A stretch of 64,000 nucleotides of DNA from Streptomyces sp. NBC_01351. Its GTDB lineage: Bacteria; Actinomycetota; Actinomycetes; Streptomycetales; Streptomycetaceae. The stretch covers positions 3,034,501 through 3,098,500 of the forward strand of contig NZ_CP108356.1 of the NCBI RefSeq assembly GCF_036237315.1, read 5' to 3'. Below the pieces are notes generated by a model. It saw nothing but the letters and a program-made list of their open reading frames with translations. It searched no databases and was not told the DNA's origin. This document shows positions 1 through 8,134 of the stretch, piece by piece (position 1 is the first letter of the stretch; the number at the start of each line of letters is the position of its first letter). Both the position numbers and the translations under genes were made by a program.

Positions 1-387
1 GAGGTCGTCGGGGCACCAGCGCAGGGCGGCGCCGGTCGTGCCCGCCAGCAGCCCGGGCGCGGTGGCCAGGGGCAGCAGCACCGGTATCCCGGCGGCGCGG
101 TAGACGGGCAGGGCGGTGCGGGCGCCGGCGCTGTTGAAGTGGCCGATGACCAGGGCGTAGCGGCCGTCGGCGACGACGGCCTCCGCGACGGAGCGGGACA
201 CGGCGGTCTCGCCCCGGTCGTCGTGGAGGTCCCAGTCGACGGAGTCGTGGGCGGCGGCCCCCCGTTCGAGGAGTTCGCCCCAGGCGGCGCGCGGCCCGGA
301 GAAGGGTCCGACGACGGCGGCGCGGACGCCGGGGCCGGCCGTGCCCACCGCGTCCGCGGGGCCGGCGGGGCCGTTCCGGTCAGCCAC
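1..387 (-). CDS. Receptor-like ligand-binding protein (Peripla_BP_6 fold), partial
   Basis: The gene runs leftward off the window, so only the N-terminal 129 codons are visible. The GTG at 387-385 is chosen because it overlaps the end of the MetRS-like gene by 8 nt. After a short Gly/Ala/Pro-rich leader the sequence has GPFSGP (residues 27-32), VIGHFNS (80-86) and AGIPVLLPLAT (99-109). This is the LivJ/AmiC-type type I periplasmic-binding fold: beta strand, ligand-loop serine, then a PVY..AGIPV stretch. There is no signal peptide or lipobox, which is odd for a transport binding protein and fits a cytoplasmic sensor or enzyme-like use of the fold. It is the most distal visible gene of the operon. 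The specific role is unknown. Confidence 0.6.
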   Translation of the reverse strand, partial: MADRNGPAGPADAVGTAGPGVRAAVVGPFSGPRAAWGELLERGAAAHDSVDWDLHDDRGETAVSRSVAEAVVADGRYALVIGHFNSAGARTALPVYRAAGIPVLLPLATAPGLLAGTTGAALRWCPDDL

Positions 388-1999
388 TGAACACCCCCTC
401 GGCGGGAACGGCGAGCGGGGTGCCCGCGGCCGGTCCGCGCAGGGCGGCGGCGTCGATGCGGCGGCCGGCGGGGACGCCGAGCAGGCCGGCGAGCCGGTCC
501 GCGCCGTGGGGCAGCACGGGGGCCGCCCAGGCCGCGAGGGCGGACGCGACGGCGAGCTGGGCGGCCAGCGCACGGCGGTGGGGCGCGGCGCCTTCGGGAC
601 GGTCGCGCTCGTGGCTGTGGACGTGGCCGAAGTCGACGGCGAGGGAAACCGTCTCGTCGAGCAGGGCGACGGCGCGGCGGGCGTCGAAGCCGGCCGCCGA
701 GTAGGCCTCGCGCAGTTCGTCGACCGTACGGGTGAGCCGGGCGTGCAGCCGCTCCCAGGCCGGGCCCTGGGGCTCTTCGGCGGGGGCGGTCCCGGCGCAG
801 TCCTCGGCCACGGCGGTGAACAGGCGCCGCAGCCAGCCGTCCCAGTGCTCGGCGAGCCGGGCGCGGCTGCGTTCGAGGTCGGCCGGGGTGAAGCTGGTCT
901 GGCGGCCGTTGGGCCGGTCGGACAGGACGTGGTGGCGCAGTACGTCGGCGGGGGTGCGGGCGAGTTCCTCGTGGGCCCAGATGGCGTGCCTGCGGCTGGT
1001 GGAGAACTTGAGGCCCTCCAGCCGGTAGAACTCGTTGACGACGAAGGCGCTCGGCAGCGGCGCGCCGGCCGGGCCCTGGGGGCTGTCGGGGCCGGAGGCG
1101 TCGGCGAGGAAGGCCGCCGGGAAGAGCAGCGCGTGGAAGTAGCCGTTGTCGAAGCCGAAGAACTGGACGGGCGCCGGGGCGGGCTCCCCGGTCGCGCACT
1201 TCTGCCACTCCATCAGGTAACCGGGGGCCATTTCGAACCAGACGTAGACCCGCTGGTCCGTGAAGCCGGGCACGGTGACCGGGACGCCCCATTCCGAGGG
1301 GTGGCTGACGGCGATCTCGGGCAGACCCTCGGCCCGCATGCGTTCGCACAGGGCCCGCAGGTGCGGGGGCATGTCCACGCGCTGCCAGAAGGCGTCGAGC
1401 TGCTCGCCGAAGGGGGCGAGGGGGAAGTAGAGCCGCTCGCAGTCGCGCAGTTCGGCGGGGGCGCCGCAGGCGGTGCACTCGGGGTCGGTGAGGTCCGCGC
1501 AGTCGTTCGGGCGGCCGCACGGCTCGCAGGCGTTGCCGTTGGAGCCGGAACCGCAGTGCGGGCAGTCGCCCTTGAGGTAGGCCTCGTAGAGCCAGCGCTC
1601 GCAGCCGGTGCAGTAGGGCAGCGGGCGGGTGCGGGCGACGATGTGGCCCTGGTCGTACAGGCGCTGGAAGAAGTCCTGGACGTGGGCGGTGTATTCGGGG
1701 TCGCGGCGGGGACGGACGATCGCGTCGAACTCGGCGCCGGCCTGGCGCCAGACGGATTCGATGGACTCCCCGTACCGGTCGGCGATCTCCTCGCCCTTGA
1801 GCCCGCCGTCCTTCAGCCCGCGCACGGGAACGTAGCTCTGGTGGTCGTCGAGACCGGTGGTGTAGCGGACGTCGGCGCCGTCGGCCACGCGGAAGCGGCG
1901 CAGGACGTCGCCGGCGAGGTAGGGGCCGGCCATGTGGCCGATGTGCAGGTCGCCGTTGGGCGTCGGGGGCGTGGCGGTGATCCACTCGGTGCGGCTCAC
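380..1999 (-). CDS. Methionyl-tRNA synthetase-like protein, probable ligase half of a hydrazine synthetase
   Basis: A 539-residue class I synthetase homologue. HIGH is at residues 19-22. Two zinc knuckles follow, with CxxC pairs at 130-133, 146-149, 158-161 and 175-178. The second signature reads KFSTS (331-335) rather than KMSKS. The C-terminal helical region has no N-x-Y-I...P-W anticodon motif; the equivalent stretch (about 455-468) is VDFGHVHSHERDRP. The GTG start overlaps the cupin stop as GTGA. A MetRS-like domain joined to a cupin is known from Spb40 (s56-p1) and Tri28 (triacsin), which form the N-N bond between N6-hydroxylysine and glycine after activating glycine. I infer the same role here, with amino-acid adenylate chemistry rather than tRNA charging. 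A self-resistant MetRS paralogue is the main alternative. Confidence 0.75.
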   Translation of the reverse strand: MSRTEWITATPPTPNGDLHIGHMAGPYLAGDVLRRFRVADGADVRYTTGLDDHQSYVPVRGLKDGGLKGEEIADRYGESIESVWRQAGAEFDAIVRPRRDPEYTAHVQDFFQRLYDQGHIVARTRPLPYCTGCERWLYEAYLKGDCPHCGSGSNGNACEPCGRPNDCADLTDPECTACGAPAELRDCERLYFPLAPFGEQLDAFWQRVDMPPHLRALCERMRAEGLPEIAVSHPSEWGVPVTVPGFTDQRVYVWFEMAPGYLMEWQKCATGEPAPAPVQFFGFDNGYFHALLFPAAFLADASGPDSPQGPAGAPLPSAFVVNEFYRLEGLKFSTSRRHAIWAHEELARTPADVLRHHVLSDRPNGRQTSFTPADLERSRARLAEHWDGWLRRLFTAVAEDCAGTAPAEEPQGPAWERLHARLTRTVDELREAYSAAGFDARRAVALLDETVSLAVDFGHVHSHERDRPEGAAPHRRALAAQLAVASALAAWAAPVLPHGADRLAGLLGVPAGRRIDAAALRGPAAGTPLAVPAEGVFSG

Positions 2000-2355
2000 G
2001 CGGCGGCCGCCTTGGGCTCGTGCAGCGGCCAGTAGACGGAGACCCAGCTGAGGACGGCGTCCGTCGGGTTGGTGACGACGTGCTCCCGGTTCCGGGGCAG
2101 GACGACCAGGTCACCGGCGGCGCAGGGCTCGTCCTCCTCGCCGGCCAGGGACACCGTGCCCGAACCGGAGAGGATGATCATGATCTCGTCCTGGTCGTGG
2201 CAGTCCGGGTCCGAGCTGCCCCCGGCGGGCAGGAAGCAGGCCATGGCACCGACCGGCGGCTCCTCGGCGGCGCCCTGCCACGGGATGAGTCGCTGGCACG
2301 CCATGCCGAATTCCCGGGCGGCAGAGCCCTCGTCGATGCGTATCTTGGTGACCAC
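1996..2355 (-). CDS. Small single-domain cupin, probable partner half of a hydrazine synthetase
   Basis: A 119-residue protein made of one cupin barrel. Motif 1 is DCHDQDE (residues 51-57), giving His53 and Glu57 as likely metal ligands with a degenerate HxH. Motif 2 is GDLVVLPRNREHVVTN (81-96), giving His92. A GTG start at 2355 is preceded by an AAAGGAAC ribosome site. Its stop overlaps the GTG of the MetRS-like gene, so the two are translationally coupled in the same order, cupin then MetRS, as in the fused enzymes Spb40 and Tri28. In those, the cupin domain is thought to rearrange the ester of N6-hydroxylysine and glycine into the hydrazine. On its own it could be any small cupin; the coupling to a MetRS-like gene is what gives the call weight. 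Confidence 0.75.
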   Translation of the reverse strand: MVTKIRIDEGSAAREFGMACQRLIPWQGAAEEPPVGAMACFLPAGGSSDPDCHDQDEIMIILSGSGTVSLAGEEDEPCAAGDLVVLPRNREHVVTNPTDAVLSWVSVYWPLHEPKAAAA

Positions 2356-2432
2356 TGGTCAGTTCCTTTCGGACATAAGGGGATTGACACGGGAGGAGCC
2401 GTGAGGCTCGGCCGTGGCCGCGACGGCTGCGG

Positions 2433-3332
2433 TCAGCTGTCGCGCAGTTCCAACGTGCAGCACTTGGCTCCGCCGCCGGCCTTCATCAGTTCGGGGAGGT
2501 CGATGCCGATCGGCTCGAACCCCCGGCCCTTCAGCTCGCCGATGAGGTGGGTGGCGGCGCTGGAGAGCAGGACGTGCCGGCCGTCGGAGAAGGCGTTGAG
2601 GCCGAAGACCTCGGCGTCCTCGGCCGTGGCCAGGACGGCGTCGGGGTACAGCTCCCGCAGCACCGCCCGGCTGCCCGGGGAGAAGGCCTCCGGGTAGTAC
2701 ATGACCTCGTCGTCGGAGAGCACGGCGAGGGCGGTGTCCAGGTGGTAGAACCGCGGGTCCACGAGGGTCAGCCCGGTGACGGGGACCCCGAAGAACTCCT
2801 GGGCCTCCGCGTGGGAGCGCTGGTCGGTGCGGAACCCGGTGCCGGCCAGCAGGCGGCGGCCGACGAGGAGGTAGTCGCCCTCGCCCTCGTTGATGTGCTC
2901 GGGCCACAGGAGGTCCGTGTAGCCCTGCTCCCGGAACCAGTCGAGGTAGCCGGGGCCCTCCGCCGTGCGCTGCGCGTGCCGGAACCGCGCGCCGAGGACC
3001 TTGCCGTCCACCACCGTGGCCCCGTTCGCGGCGAACACCATGTCGGGCAGGCCCGGCTCGGGCCGGATCAGCTCGACGGTGTGCCCGAGCTCGCGGTACA
3101 GGTCGTACAGCCGCTCCCACTGGAGCTGGGCGCTGCCCTGGTCCGTGGGCTTCTCGGGCTCCATCCACGGGTTGATGGAGTAGTTGACGTCGAAGTGGCG
3201 GGGCGGGCACATCAGCAGCCGCCTGGGCGTCGCCACCCGCTGCGGCACGGCCTCGGCGGTCGGGGTTCCGGCGGGCCGGGTTCCGGCGGGTCCGCTTCCG
3301 GCAGCCGGGACGGTCGACTCGGCGTAGGGCAT
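2433..3332 (-). CDS. Amidinotransferase/dimethylarginine-hydrolase family enzyme (arginine-modifying)
   Basis: A 299-residue penta-beta-propeller guanidine-group hydrolase. Visible signatures are LPDMVFAANGA near residue 100, the INEGEGDYLL acidic motif, the catalytic-His motif FYHLDTALAVL near 195, and a C-terminal GGGAKCCTLEL with the nucleophilic Cys around 291-292. The first 35 residues are a Pro/Ala-rich extension. The sequence resembles the mycobacterial Rv2323c type, annotated as a dimethylargininase and encoded beside ornithine aminotransferase. Likely chemistry is hydrolysis of arginine or a substituted arginine to citrulline or ornithine, which could supply a building block. It lies 77 nt upstream of the cupin and 130 nt downstream of the short ATP-grasp gene, wider gaps than elsewhere in the operon. 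The actual substrate is not evident. Confidence 0.75.
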   Translation of the reverse strand: MPYAESTVPAAGSGPAGTRPAGTPTAEAVPQRVATPRRLLMCPPRHFDVNYSINPWMEPEKPTDQGSAQLQWERLYDLYRELGHTVELIRPEPGLPDMVFAANGATVVDGKVLGARFRHAQRTAEGPGYLDWFREQGYTDLLWPEHINEGEGDYLLVGRRLLAGTGFRTDQRSHAEAQEFFGVPVTGLTLVDPRFYHLDTALAVLSDDEVMYYPEAFSPGSRAVLRELYPDAVLATAEDAEVFGLNAFSDGRHVLLSSAATHLIGELKGRGFEPIGIDLPELMKAGGGAKCCTLELRDS

Positions 3333-3462
3333 GACGGGGCTCCTTCTGAGGTGATGAGGGGGTGGGACCGTCGGGCGGCGCGGGGTGTGCGCCCTCGACG
3401 GCGGTGATGCGACAGCGGTGACGCGGGCCGCCGGCCGGTTCGCCGCGCGGCACGTCCGTCGC

Positions 3463-4329
3463 TCAGTCGGCGACGACGAAGACTCCGGCCCGATTGCGTT
3501 CCTGGAGGTACTCCAGGTCGGCGAGGAGTACGGCCTGATCGGCGTGGCGCAGCAGGACCGCCGCGCCGCCGCCCTCGCCGACGGTGCGCGCCACGGTGTC
3601 CCCGGGCGCGGGCATGAACAGGTCTCCGCTGTACGAGGTCAGCCGCCGGACCTCGTCGAGACCGCTGAACCCGGTCAGCGTGCCGCCGCGGCGGACGATG
3701 AAGGCGTAGTCGGCGACGAACCCGTCCGGCTCCTGCGCCGCGTCCCCGCTCTGGCCGTCGATGCCCAGCAGGGAGCACAGCCTCGGCAGCGGCTCCCCGG
3801 CGATCCGGCGGGCGTACTTGACGACCTTGACCCCGTTGCCGCTGAGCACCGCCTCGAAGCAGACGGGCCCGCTGCGCACACCGGCCCCGGTGACCAGCAC
3901 CTGGAGCGCCTGCTCCAGCAGCCGCACCTCGGCCGACCCGGGCAGGGCGTTGACCACCGCGGTGAGCAGCGAGCGCGGGCCCTCCTCCAGGCTGTGGCAC
4001 CGCCAGGTGTCGGTGAGACGGAGCTCGCCGTCCACGACGACGCCGTTGGCGAAGTACGGGGTGCCGGGCACGTACGCGTGGACGAGCACCCGCCCGCCGG
4101 CGCGCCACAGCCCGGCCAGCTCCTCCTGCGGGACGGGCCGCCCCGGCCGGGAGAAGAGCGCCGAGCCCGTGTTCGCGGTGAACTCGGGGCGCAGGACGGT
4201 GGTGGCGGCGGACTGCCCGGCCAGGTAACGCTCCAAGTGGGCCGGGCTGGAGAACACGGCCGTGTCGAAGGCGAGTTCCGGAGCGGCGGCGAGCACCGTC
4301 TCGTACTGGACGACCTTGCTGTCGCTCAT
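3463..4329 (-). CDS. Truncated, probably inactive ATP-grasp-like protein
   Basis: A 288-residue protein. Its ATG at 4329 overlaps the preceding ATP-grasp stop as ATGA; the reading frame is open further upstream, but only this start fits. It aligns with the C-terminal two thirds of the 421-residue ATP-grasp encoded at 5588-6853: HAYVPGTPY matches the QEYLRGTEY strand, TDTWR matches TDIWR, and CFEAVLSGNG(V)KVVKYARRIAG matches the metal-binding strand. The pre-ATP-grasp domain and the ATP-lysine region are absent. Glu159 is kept, but the second metal ligand Glu is Lys171, and the Glu of the earlier strand is Ala85. I infer a pseudo-enzyme that partners one of the two full ATP-grasp ligases. Its reading frame is clean, so it does not look like a decaying fragment. 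Confidence 0.7.
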   Translation of the reverse strand: MSDSKVVQYETVLAAAPELAFDTAVFSSPAHLERYLAGQSAATTVLRPEFTANTGSALFSRPGRPVPQEELAGLWRAGGRVLVHAYVPGTPYFANGVVVDGELRLTDTWRCHSLEEGPRSLLTAVVNALPGSAEVRLLEQALQVLVTGAGVRSGPVCFEAVLSGNGVKVVKYARRIAGEPLPRLCSLLGIDGQSGDAAQEPDGFVADYAFIVRRGGTLTGFSGLDEVRRLTSYSGDLFMPAPGDTVARTVGEGGGAAVLLRHADQAVLLADLEYLQERNRAGVFVVAD

Positions 4330-5591
4330 GCCGCCACCACCGGTTCCGCGCGGACCTCGAAGGCGGCCGCCGTCCGGCGGATCGCCTCCTCCACGGCGGC
4401 GGTGGACCCGCCGCGGAAGCGGAACCTGCCCCCCACATGCTCGTAGTACGAATCGGCCTCGGGCAGTACCTCGCCCGGGGTCAGCAGCGCCTCCGCGTAC
4501 GGCTGCCCGGGCAGCGGGCCGGCCATCGGGGTGACCTCGGTGATCCGGCAGGGCCGGCTCTCCGGTGCCGGGACCAGGAGCCAGCCGCCGGTCTCCGCGG
4601 CGGTGGCGGGGTCCGACTCCGGCTCCGACTCCGGCTCCGGCTCCTCGCGGACGGGCAGCCCCAGCTGGTTGCGGAACGCCGTCTCCATCAGGTCCCTGCC
4701 GTGCACCTCGCGCCACAGCAGGGGGATCTCCGCCCCGCCGACGCGGGCGCCGACCTCCAGGAAGGCGCAGGTGCGGGTGGCCGGGTCGAAGAAGACCTCC
4801 AGGTGGAAGACGGTCGGCCGGTCCGTCAGCGCGCGCAGCACGCGCAGGGCGAAGGCGGCGATGGGCCGCTGGATCCGCGGGTCGTCCTCCTCGACCGAGC
4901 CGAGCACCCCGCCGCCGCGGAACTCCAGGCAGTTGTTCAGGTAGCGCGAGGCCCGCACCACCGTCACCCGGCTCCCGTCGAAGGAGCCGTCCACGTGGTA
5001 GATCCCGTGCGGGTTGAACGCCTGGACCATGCGCGGCTCGCCGTGGAAAGCCGTCTCGGCCACGTCGTCCGGACCGTCCATGCGGACGACTCCGGCGCTG
5101 GAACTGCCGATCAGCGGCTTGACGATCACCGGCCAGCCGGCCCGCCCGGCGAACTCCAGGACCGCGCGGGCGTCGGGCGCCGCCGCGAAGTCGGGTACCT
5201 CCACGCCTGCGGCGGCCACCTCGCTCGCCATCCGGAACTTGTCCCGGAACGGCAGCAGTTGCTCCTCGCCGGGGCCGGGCACGCCCCACTCGGCCCGCAG
5301 CGCCGCGCCGACCAGGAGGTCGTCCTCCTTGAGGGCGACGATGCGGTCCGGGGCCCCGTGGCGCTCGGCCAGCGCCGCGACGGCCTTGCGGACCTCGGCG
5401 AGGTCGTCCGTGGCCTCGACGACCACGACTTCGGTGGCGGTCGGGGGGATCGAGGCGAGACCCACCTGGGTGCTGACGTAGGTGACGCGGTGGGCCCGGT
5501 GGTCCAGGTAGCGGGCGAAGTCCGCGTACTGCTCGCGCCAGCGGTTGACGACGACGACGTGCGAGGACGGGGTCAGTTCCGTGCTGTTCAT
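4326..5591 (-). CDS. ATP-grasp ligase
   Basis: A 421-residue ATP-grasp enzyme of the amino-acid/dipeptide ligase type. It shows an N-terminal Rossmann-like pre-grasp domain, VIVKPLIGSSSAG with the ATP-binding Lys158, HLEVFFD with Glu265, and FLEVGARVGG with Glu279 and Arg283 for Mg-ATP. A Glu/Pro-rich insert near residues 305-325 (EPEPESEPESDP) is encoded by a short GC-rich tandem repeat around 4612-4648. Such enzymes activate a carboxylate as acyl phosphate and join it to an amine. The gene overlaps both neighbours by 4 nt, so the three ATP-grasp genes are translated as a coupled set. Substrates are unknown; in context it should form an amide or hydrazide bond of the product. Confidence 0.85.
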   Translation of the reverse strand: MNSTELTPSSHVVVVNRWREQYADFARYLDHRAHRVTYVSTQVGLASIPPTATEVVVVEATDDLAEVRKAVAALAERHGAPDRIVALKEDDLLVGAALRAEWGVPGPGEEQLLPFRDKFRMASEVAAAGVEVPDFAAAPDARAVLEFAGRAGWPVIVKPLIGSSSAGVVRMDGPDDVAETAFHGEPRMVQAFNPHGIYHVDGSFDGSRVTVVRASRYLNNCLEFRGGGVLGSVEEDDPRIQRPIAAFALRVLRALTDRPTVFHLEVFFDPATRTCAFLEVGARVGGAEIPLLWREVHGRDLMETAFRNQLGLPVREEPEPESEPESDPATAAETGGWLLVPAPESRPCRITEVTPMAGPLPGQPYAEALLTPGEVLPEADSYYEHVGGRFRFRGGSTAAVEEAIRRTAAAFEVRAEPVVAA

Positions 5592-6853
5592 GCCGTCCCG
5601 TCCTCCGGCGCGAGCGCGTAGAAGTCGGGGCCGTCCAGGTAGCGGATGGTGTTGGCGTCGCGGAGCACCGTCTCCTCCGTGTCGTGGAGCAGCGTGACCA
5701 TCAGCGGGTAGCCCATGTCGTTGACGGTGCGCTCGATGCGGGCGCCGGGCGCCAGGGCCCCGCGGAGGTCGTTGAAGCTCTCCAGCGCCTTCACCTCGTC
5801 CAGCCGCGGGAAACCGGCGAAGACGCCCTCGACCGGCGACACCAGCGTCACCGAGGCCATGAACGGGCCCTTCGGGTAGTCCTTGCCGAGGCGCTCCTCG
5901 AACCGCGGGGGGTCGAGGTAGGCGGCGGCGGACAGGTCCAGCTGCGATTCGCCCAGGGTCACCTTGGCGTAGTGGGGGAGGTTGCCGCCGCAGATGCGGG
6001 CGCCCATCTCCACGAGGACGGGACCGGCGTTGGTCATCTTGACCTCGACGTGCGCGGGCCCGTGCTGGATCCCGAGCGCGTCCAGGACCTGGGCGGCGTA
6101 CTCGGCCAGCCGGTCCTGGACCTCGCCCCGGCGCTGCATCAGGTACGCGGCGTCGACGAGGTCGATGACCCCGTTCGCGGAGATGCGGGTGGTGCGCCAG
6201 ATGTCGGTGACGTGGTGGCGGCCGCCGAGGCTGACCGTGTTGACCATGTACTCGGTGCCGCGCAGGTACTCCTGGGCGACGACACCCGTGTTGACGTCGG
6301 AGAACACGTTGGTGGCGCCCAGCAGCTTGCGGAAGGCCGCCGCGGACTCCTCGGGGGTGTCGCAGAAGAAGATCCCGTCGCCGGCGGCGCTGCGCAGCGG
6401 CTTGACGACGATGCGGCCGCCGTGGGTGCGGTGCCAGTCGGCGAGCTCCTCGGCGGTGGAGGGCAGGAGCTGGCGGGCGCCGGCCAGGCCGGCCGCCTTC
6501 ACGGTCTCGATCTGGACGTACTTGTCGCGGCGGGCCTCGCTGAACTCCACCCCGTTGGTGGGCAGGCCCAGTTCGGTGCTGAGCGCGTCCGCGAACTCGA
6601 CGCCCACCTCGCCGCCGGCGACGACGGCCACCGGATCGTAGGCGGCGACGGCCCGTGCCGTGGCGGCCAGGTCCCCGCCGTGGACGATGTTGTCCACGTA
6701 GTCGTCCAGGCTGAACGAGCCCTCGTAGACCTTCGGGACCTCGCGGGTGCTCTGGACCCGTACGAGGGTCGCGCCCGCCTTCAGGAACTCGTCGGCGAGC
6801 AGTTTGGTCGGCGCGTACGAATCGACGATGACGACGTGCTGTGGAGCGGACAT
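5588..6853 (-). CDS. ATP-grasp ligase (BacD/carnosine-synthase-like)
   Basis: A 421-residue ATP-grasp enzyme with a complete active site: RIVVKPLRSAAGDG with Lys151, QEYLRGTEY with Glu199, AHVEVKMTNAGP with Glu270, and VLVEMGARICGG with Glu282 and Arg286. The C-terminal domain (about 310-421) has the extra beta subdomain typical of L-amino-acid ligases such as BacD. It begins 18 nt after the MFS stop, behind a triple GTAGAGAG-type ribosome-site repeat. Expected reaction: ATP-dependent ligation of two amino acids or of an amino acid to a hydrazine or amine. Together with the next gene it could add two building blocks in turn. Confidence 0.85.
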   Translation of the reverse strand: MSAPQHVVIVDSYAPTKLLADEFLKAGATLVRVQSTREVPKVYEGSFSLDDYVDNIVHGGDLAATARAVAAYDPVAVVAGGEVGVEFADALSTELGLPTNGVEFSEARRDKYVQIETVKAAGLAGARQLLPSTAEELADWHRTHGGRIVVKPLRSAAGDGIFFCDTPEESAAAFRKLLGATNVFSDVNTGVVAQEYLRGTEYMVNTVSLGGRHHVTDIWRTTRISANGVIDLVDAAYLMQRRGEVQDRLAEYAAQVLDALGIQHGPAHVEVKMTNAGPVLVEMGARICGGNLPHYAKVTLGESQLDLSAAAYLDPPRFEERLGKDYPKGPFMASVTLVSPVEGVFAGFPRLDEVKALESFNDLRGALAPGARIERTVNDMGYPLMVTLLHDTEETVLRDANTIRYLDGPDFYALAPEDGTA

Positions 6854-6871
6854 CTCTACCTCTCTACCTCT

Positions 6872-8134
6872 CTACGTCTCTTGGGTGACGGGCTGAAGGG
6901 ACGGCGCGGCCGGTGCGGCCGGCTCGGTCTCCTGCTGCGGGGCCGGTTCGGCGCGGCCCCGGCCGCGCAGGACCACCGCGGCGAACAGCGCGACCGCGGC
7001 GCCCAGGACGCCGGTGGCGGCGAAGCCGGCCACGGGGCCGGCCGCGTCGAAGGCGGCTCCGGCCACGGGGGCGCCCAGCGCGCTGCCCGCGCTGATCGCG
7101 GCCCCGTAGATGCTCATGACCGTGGCCCGGTTGCCCTTCCCGGACAGTTCGCTGGCCGCGGTCGCCGTCGCGGCGAAGACCGGCGAGTACAGGACGGCGG
7201 CGGGGATGACGGCGAGTGCCAGCAGCCACCACTCGCCGACCAGGCCCAGGGGCAGTACGGACAGGCTCAGCAGGGCGGTCGCCAGCGGTACGGGCAGACT
7301 GCGCGGCAGGGCCCCGAAGGCCAGGCCGCCGACCACCGAGCAGATGCCGGACAGGAGCAGGACGAGGCTCGTCCACTCGATCTGGCCCTCGGCGCGCAGG
7401 GTGGCCACGATCGCCACCTCGTAGCCCGCGATGATCGCGCCGGAGGCGAGGGTCGCCGCGAAGACGGCGATCAGGGGAAGGTTCAGCCGGCCGAGCCCGG
7501 AGCGCTTGGCCCCGGTGAGGTTCTCCTGCCCCTGCTGATCCTGCTGCTCCTCTTCCTTCTCGGTCTGCGGGTTGCGCACCGCCAGGGCCAGGTTGGTGCC
7601 CAGCAGGAGGGCGCCGAGCGCGAGCAGCGCGAGCTCCGTGGACACCTGGGTGGCCGCCGCCACGGCGAGCGCCGGGCCCGCCATGTACGACAGGGAGGTC
7701 AGGGTGGAGTCCAGCGCGAACGCGGTGTGCCGCTGCTCCTGCGGGACCAGCCCCGCGATGGCCAGCCGGATCACGGTGGAGCCCGGGACCAGGACGAGGC
7801 CCGACAGCAGGGCGCCGGCCACGAAGACGGGGAAGGACATCAGCGGGGCCAGGCCCCAGAACGCCCCCTGGCCGACGACCGCGACCAGCAGCATGGCGCG
7901 CAGACCGCGCCGGTCGATGAACCGCCCCTGGAACGGTGCGCCGATGGTCACTCCGGCCGTCCACGCTCCGGCGACCAGCCCCGCCTGCCCGTACCCCTGC
8001 CCGAGGCCCAGGGCCGTGTGCAGGGTCAGGACGATGGGGATCGCCACGACCGGCAGCTTGGCGAGCAGCCCGAGCAGCAGTACGGAACGGAACCCGGGTA
8101 CGGCCAGCACCTGGCGGTACTTCTCAGGCCCCAT
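6872..8134 (-). CDS. MFS exporter
   Basis: A 420-residue major facilitator protein with about twelve hydrophobic segments in two halves joined by a charged loop (about residues 190-215, rich in Glu/Gln and Lys). The open frame extends 46 codons further, but the ATG at 8134 (MGPEKYRQV...) leads directly into the first membrane helix and overlaps the upstream SDR stop by only 11 nt, so it is preferred. The protein ends in a Pro/Gln/Glu-rich cytoplasmic tail. Being inside the biosynthetic operon, it most likely exports the product and may give self-protection. The substrate cannot be read from the sequence. Confidence 0.85.
   Translation of the reverse strand: MGPEKYRQVLAVPGFRSVLLLGLLAKLPVVAIPIVLTLHTALGLGQGYGQAGLVAGAWTAGVTIGAPFQGRFIDRRGLRAMLLVAVVGQGAFWGLAPLMSFPVFVAGALLSGLVLVPGSTVIRLAIAGLVPQEQRHTAFALDSTLTSLSYMAGPALAVAAATQVSTELALLALGALLLGTNLALAVRNPQTEKEEEQQDQQGQENLTGAKRSGLGRLNLPLIAVFAATLASGAIIAGYEVAIVATLRAEGQIEWTSLVLLLSGICSVVGGLAFGALPRSLPVPLATALLSLSVLPLGLVGEWWLLALAVIPAAVLYSPVFAATATAASELSGKGNRATVMSIYGAAISAGSALGAPVAGAAFDAAGPVAGFAATGVLGAAVALFAAVVLRGRGRAEPAPQQETEPAAPAAPSLQPVTQET

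Noticed and set aside
341..2035. Long open frame on the plus strand opposite the MetRS-like gene
   Set aside because: It mirrors a gene with complete catalytic motifs on the minus strand; its protein is Gly/Ala/Val-rich with no family features, as expected for an antisense shadow in GC-rich DNA.
1996..2355. Cupin as part of ordinary sugar metabolism
   Set aside because: It is coupled by a stop/start overlap to a MetRS-like gene and no matching sugar isomerase partner is present.
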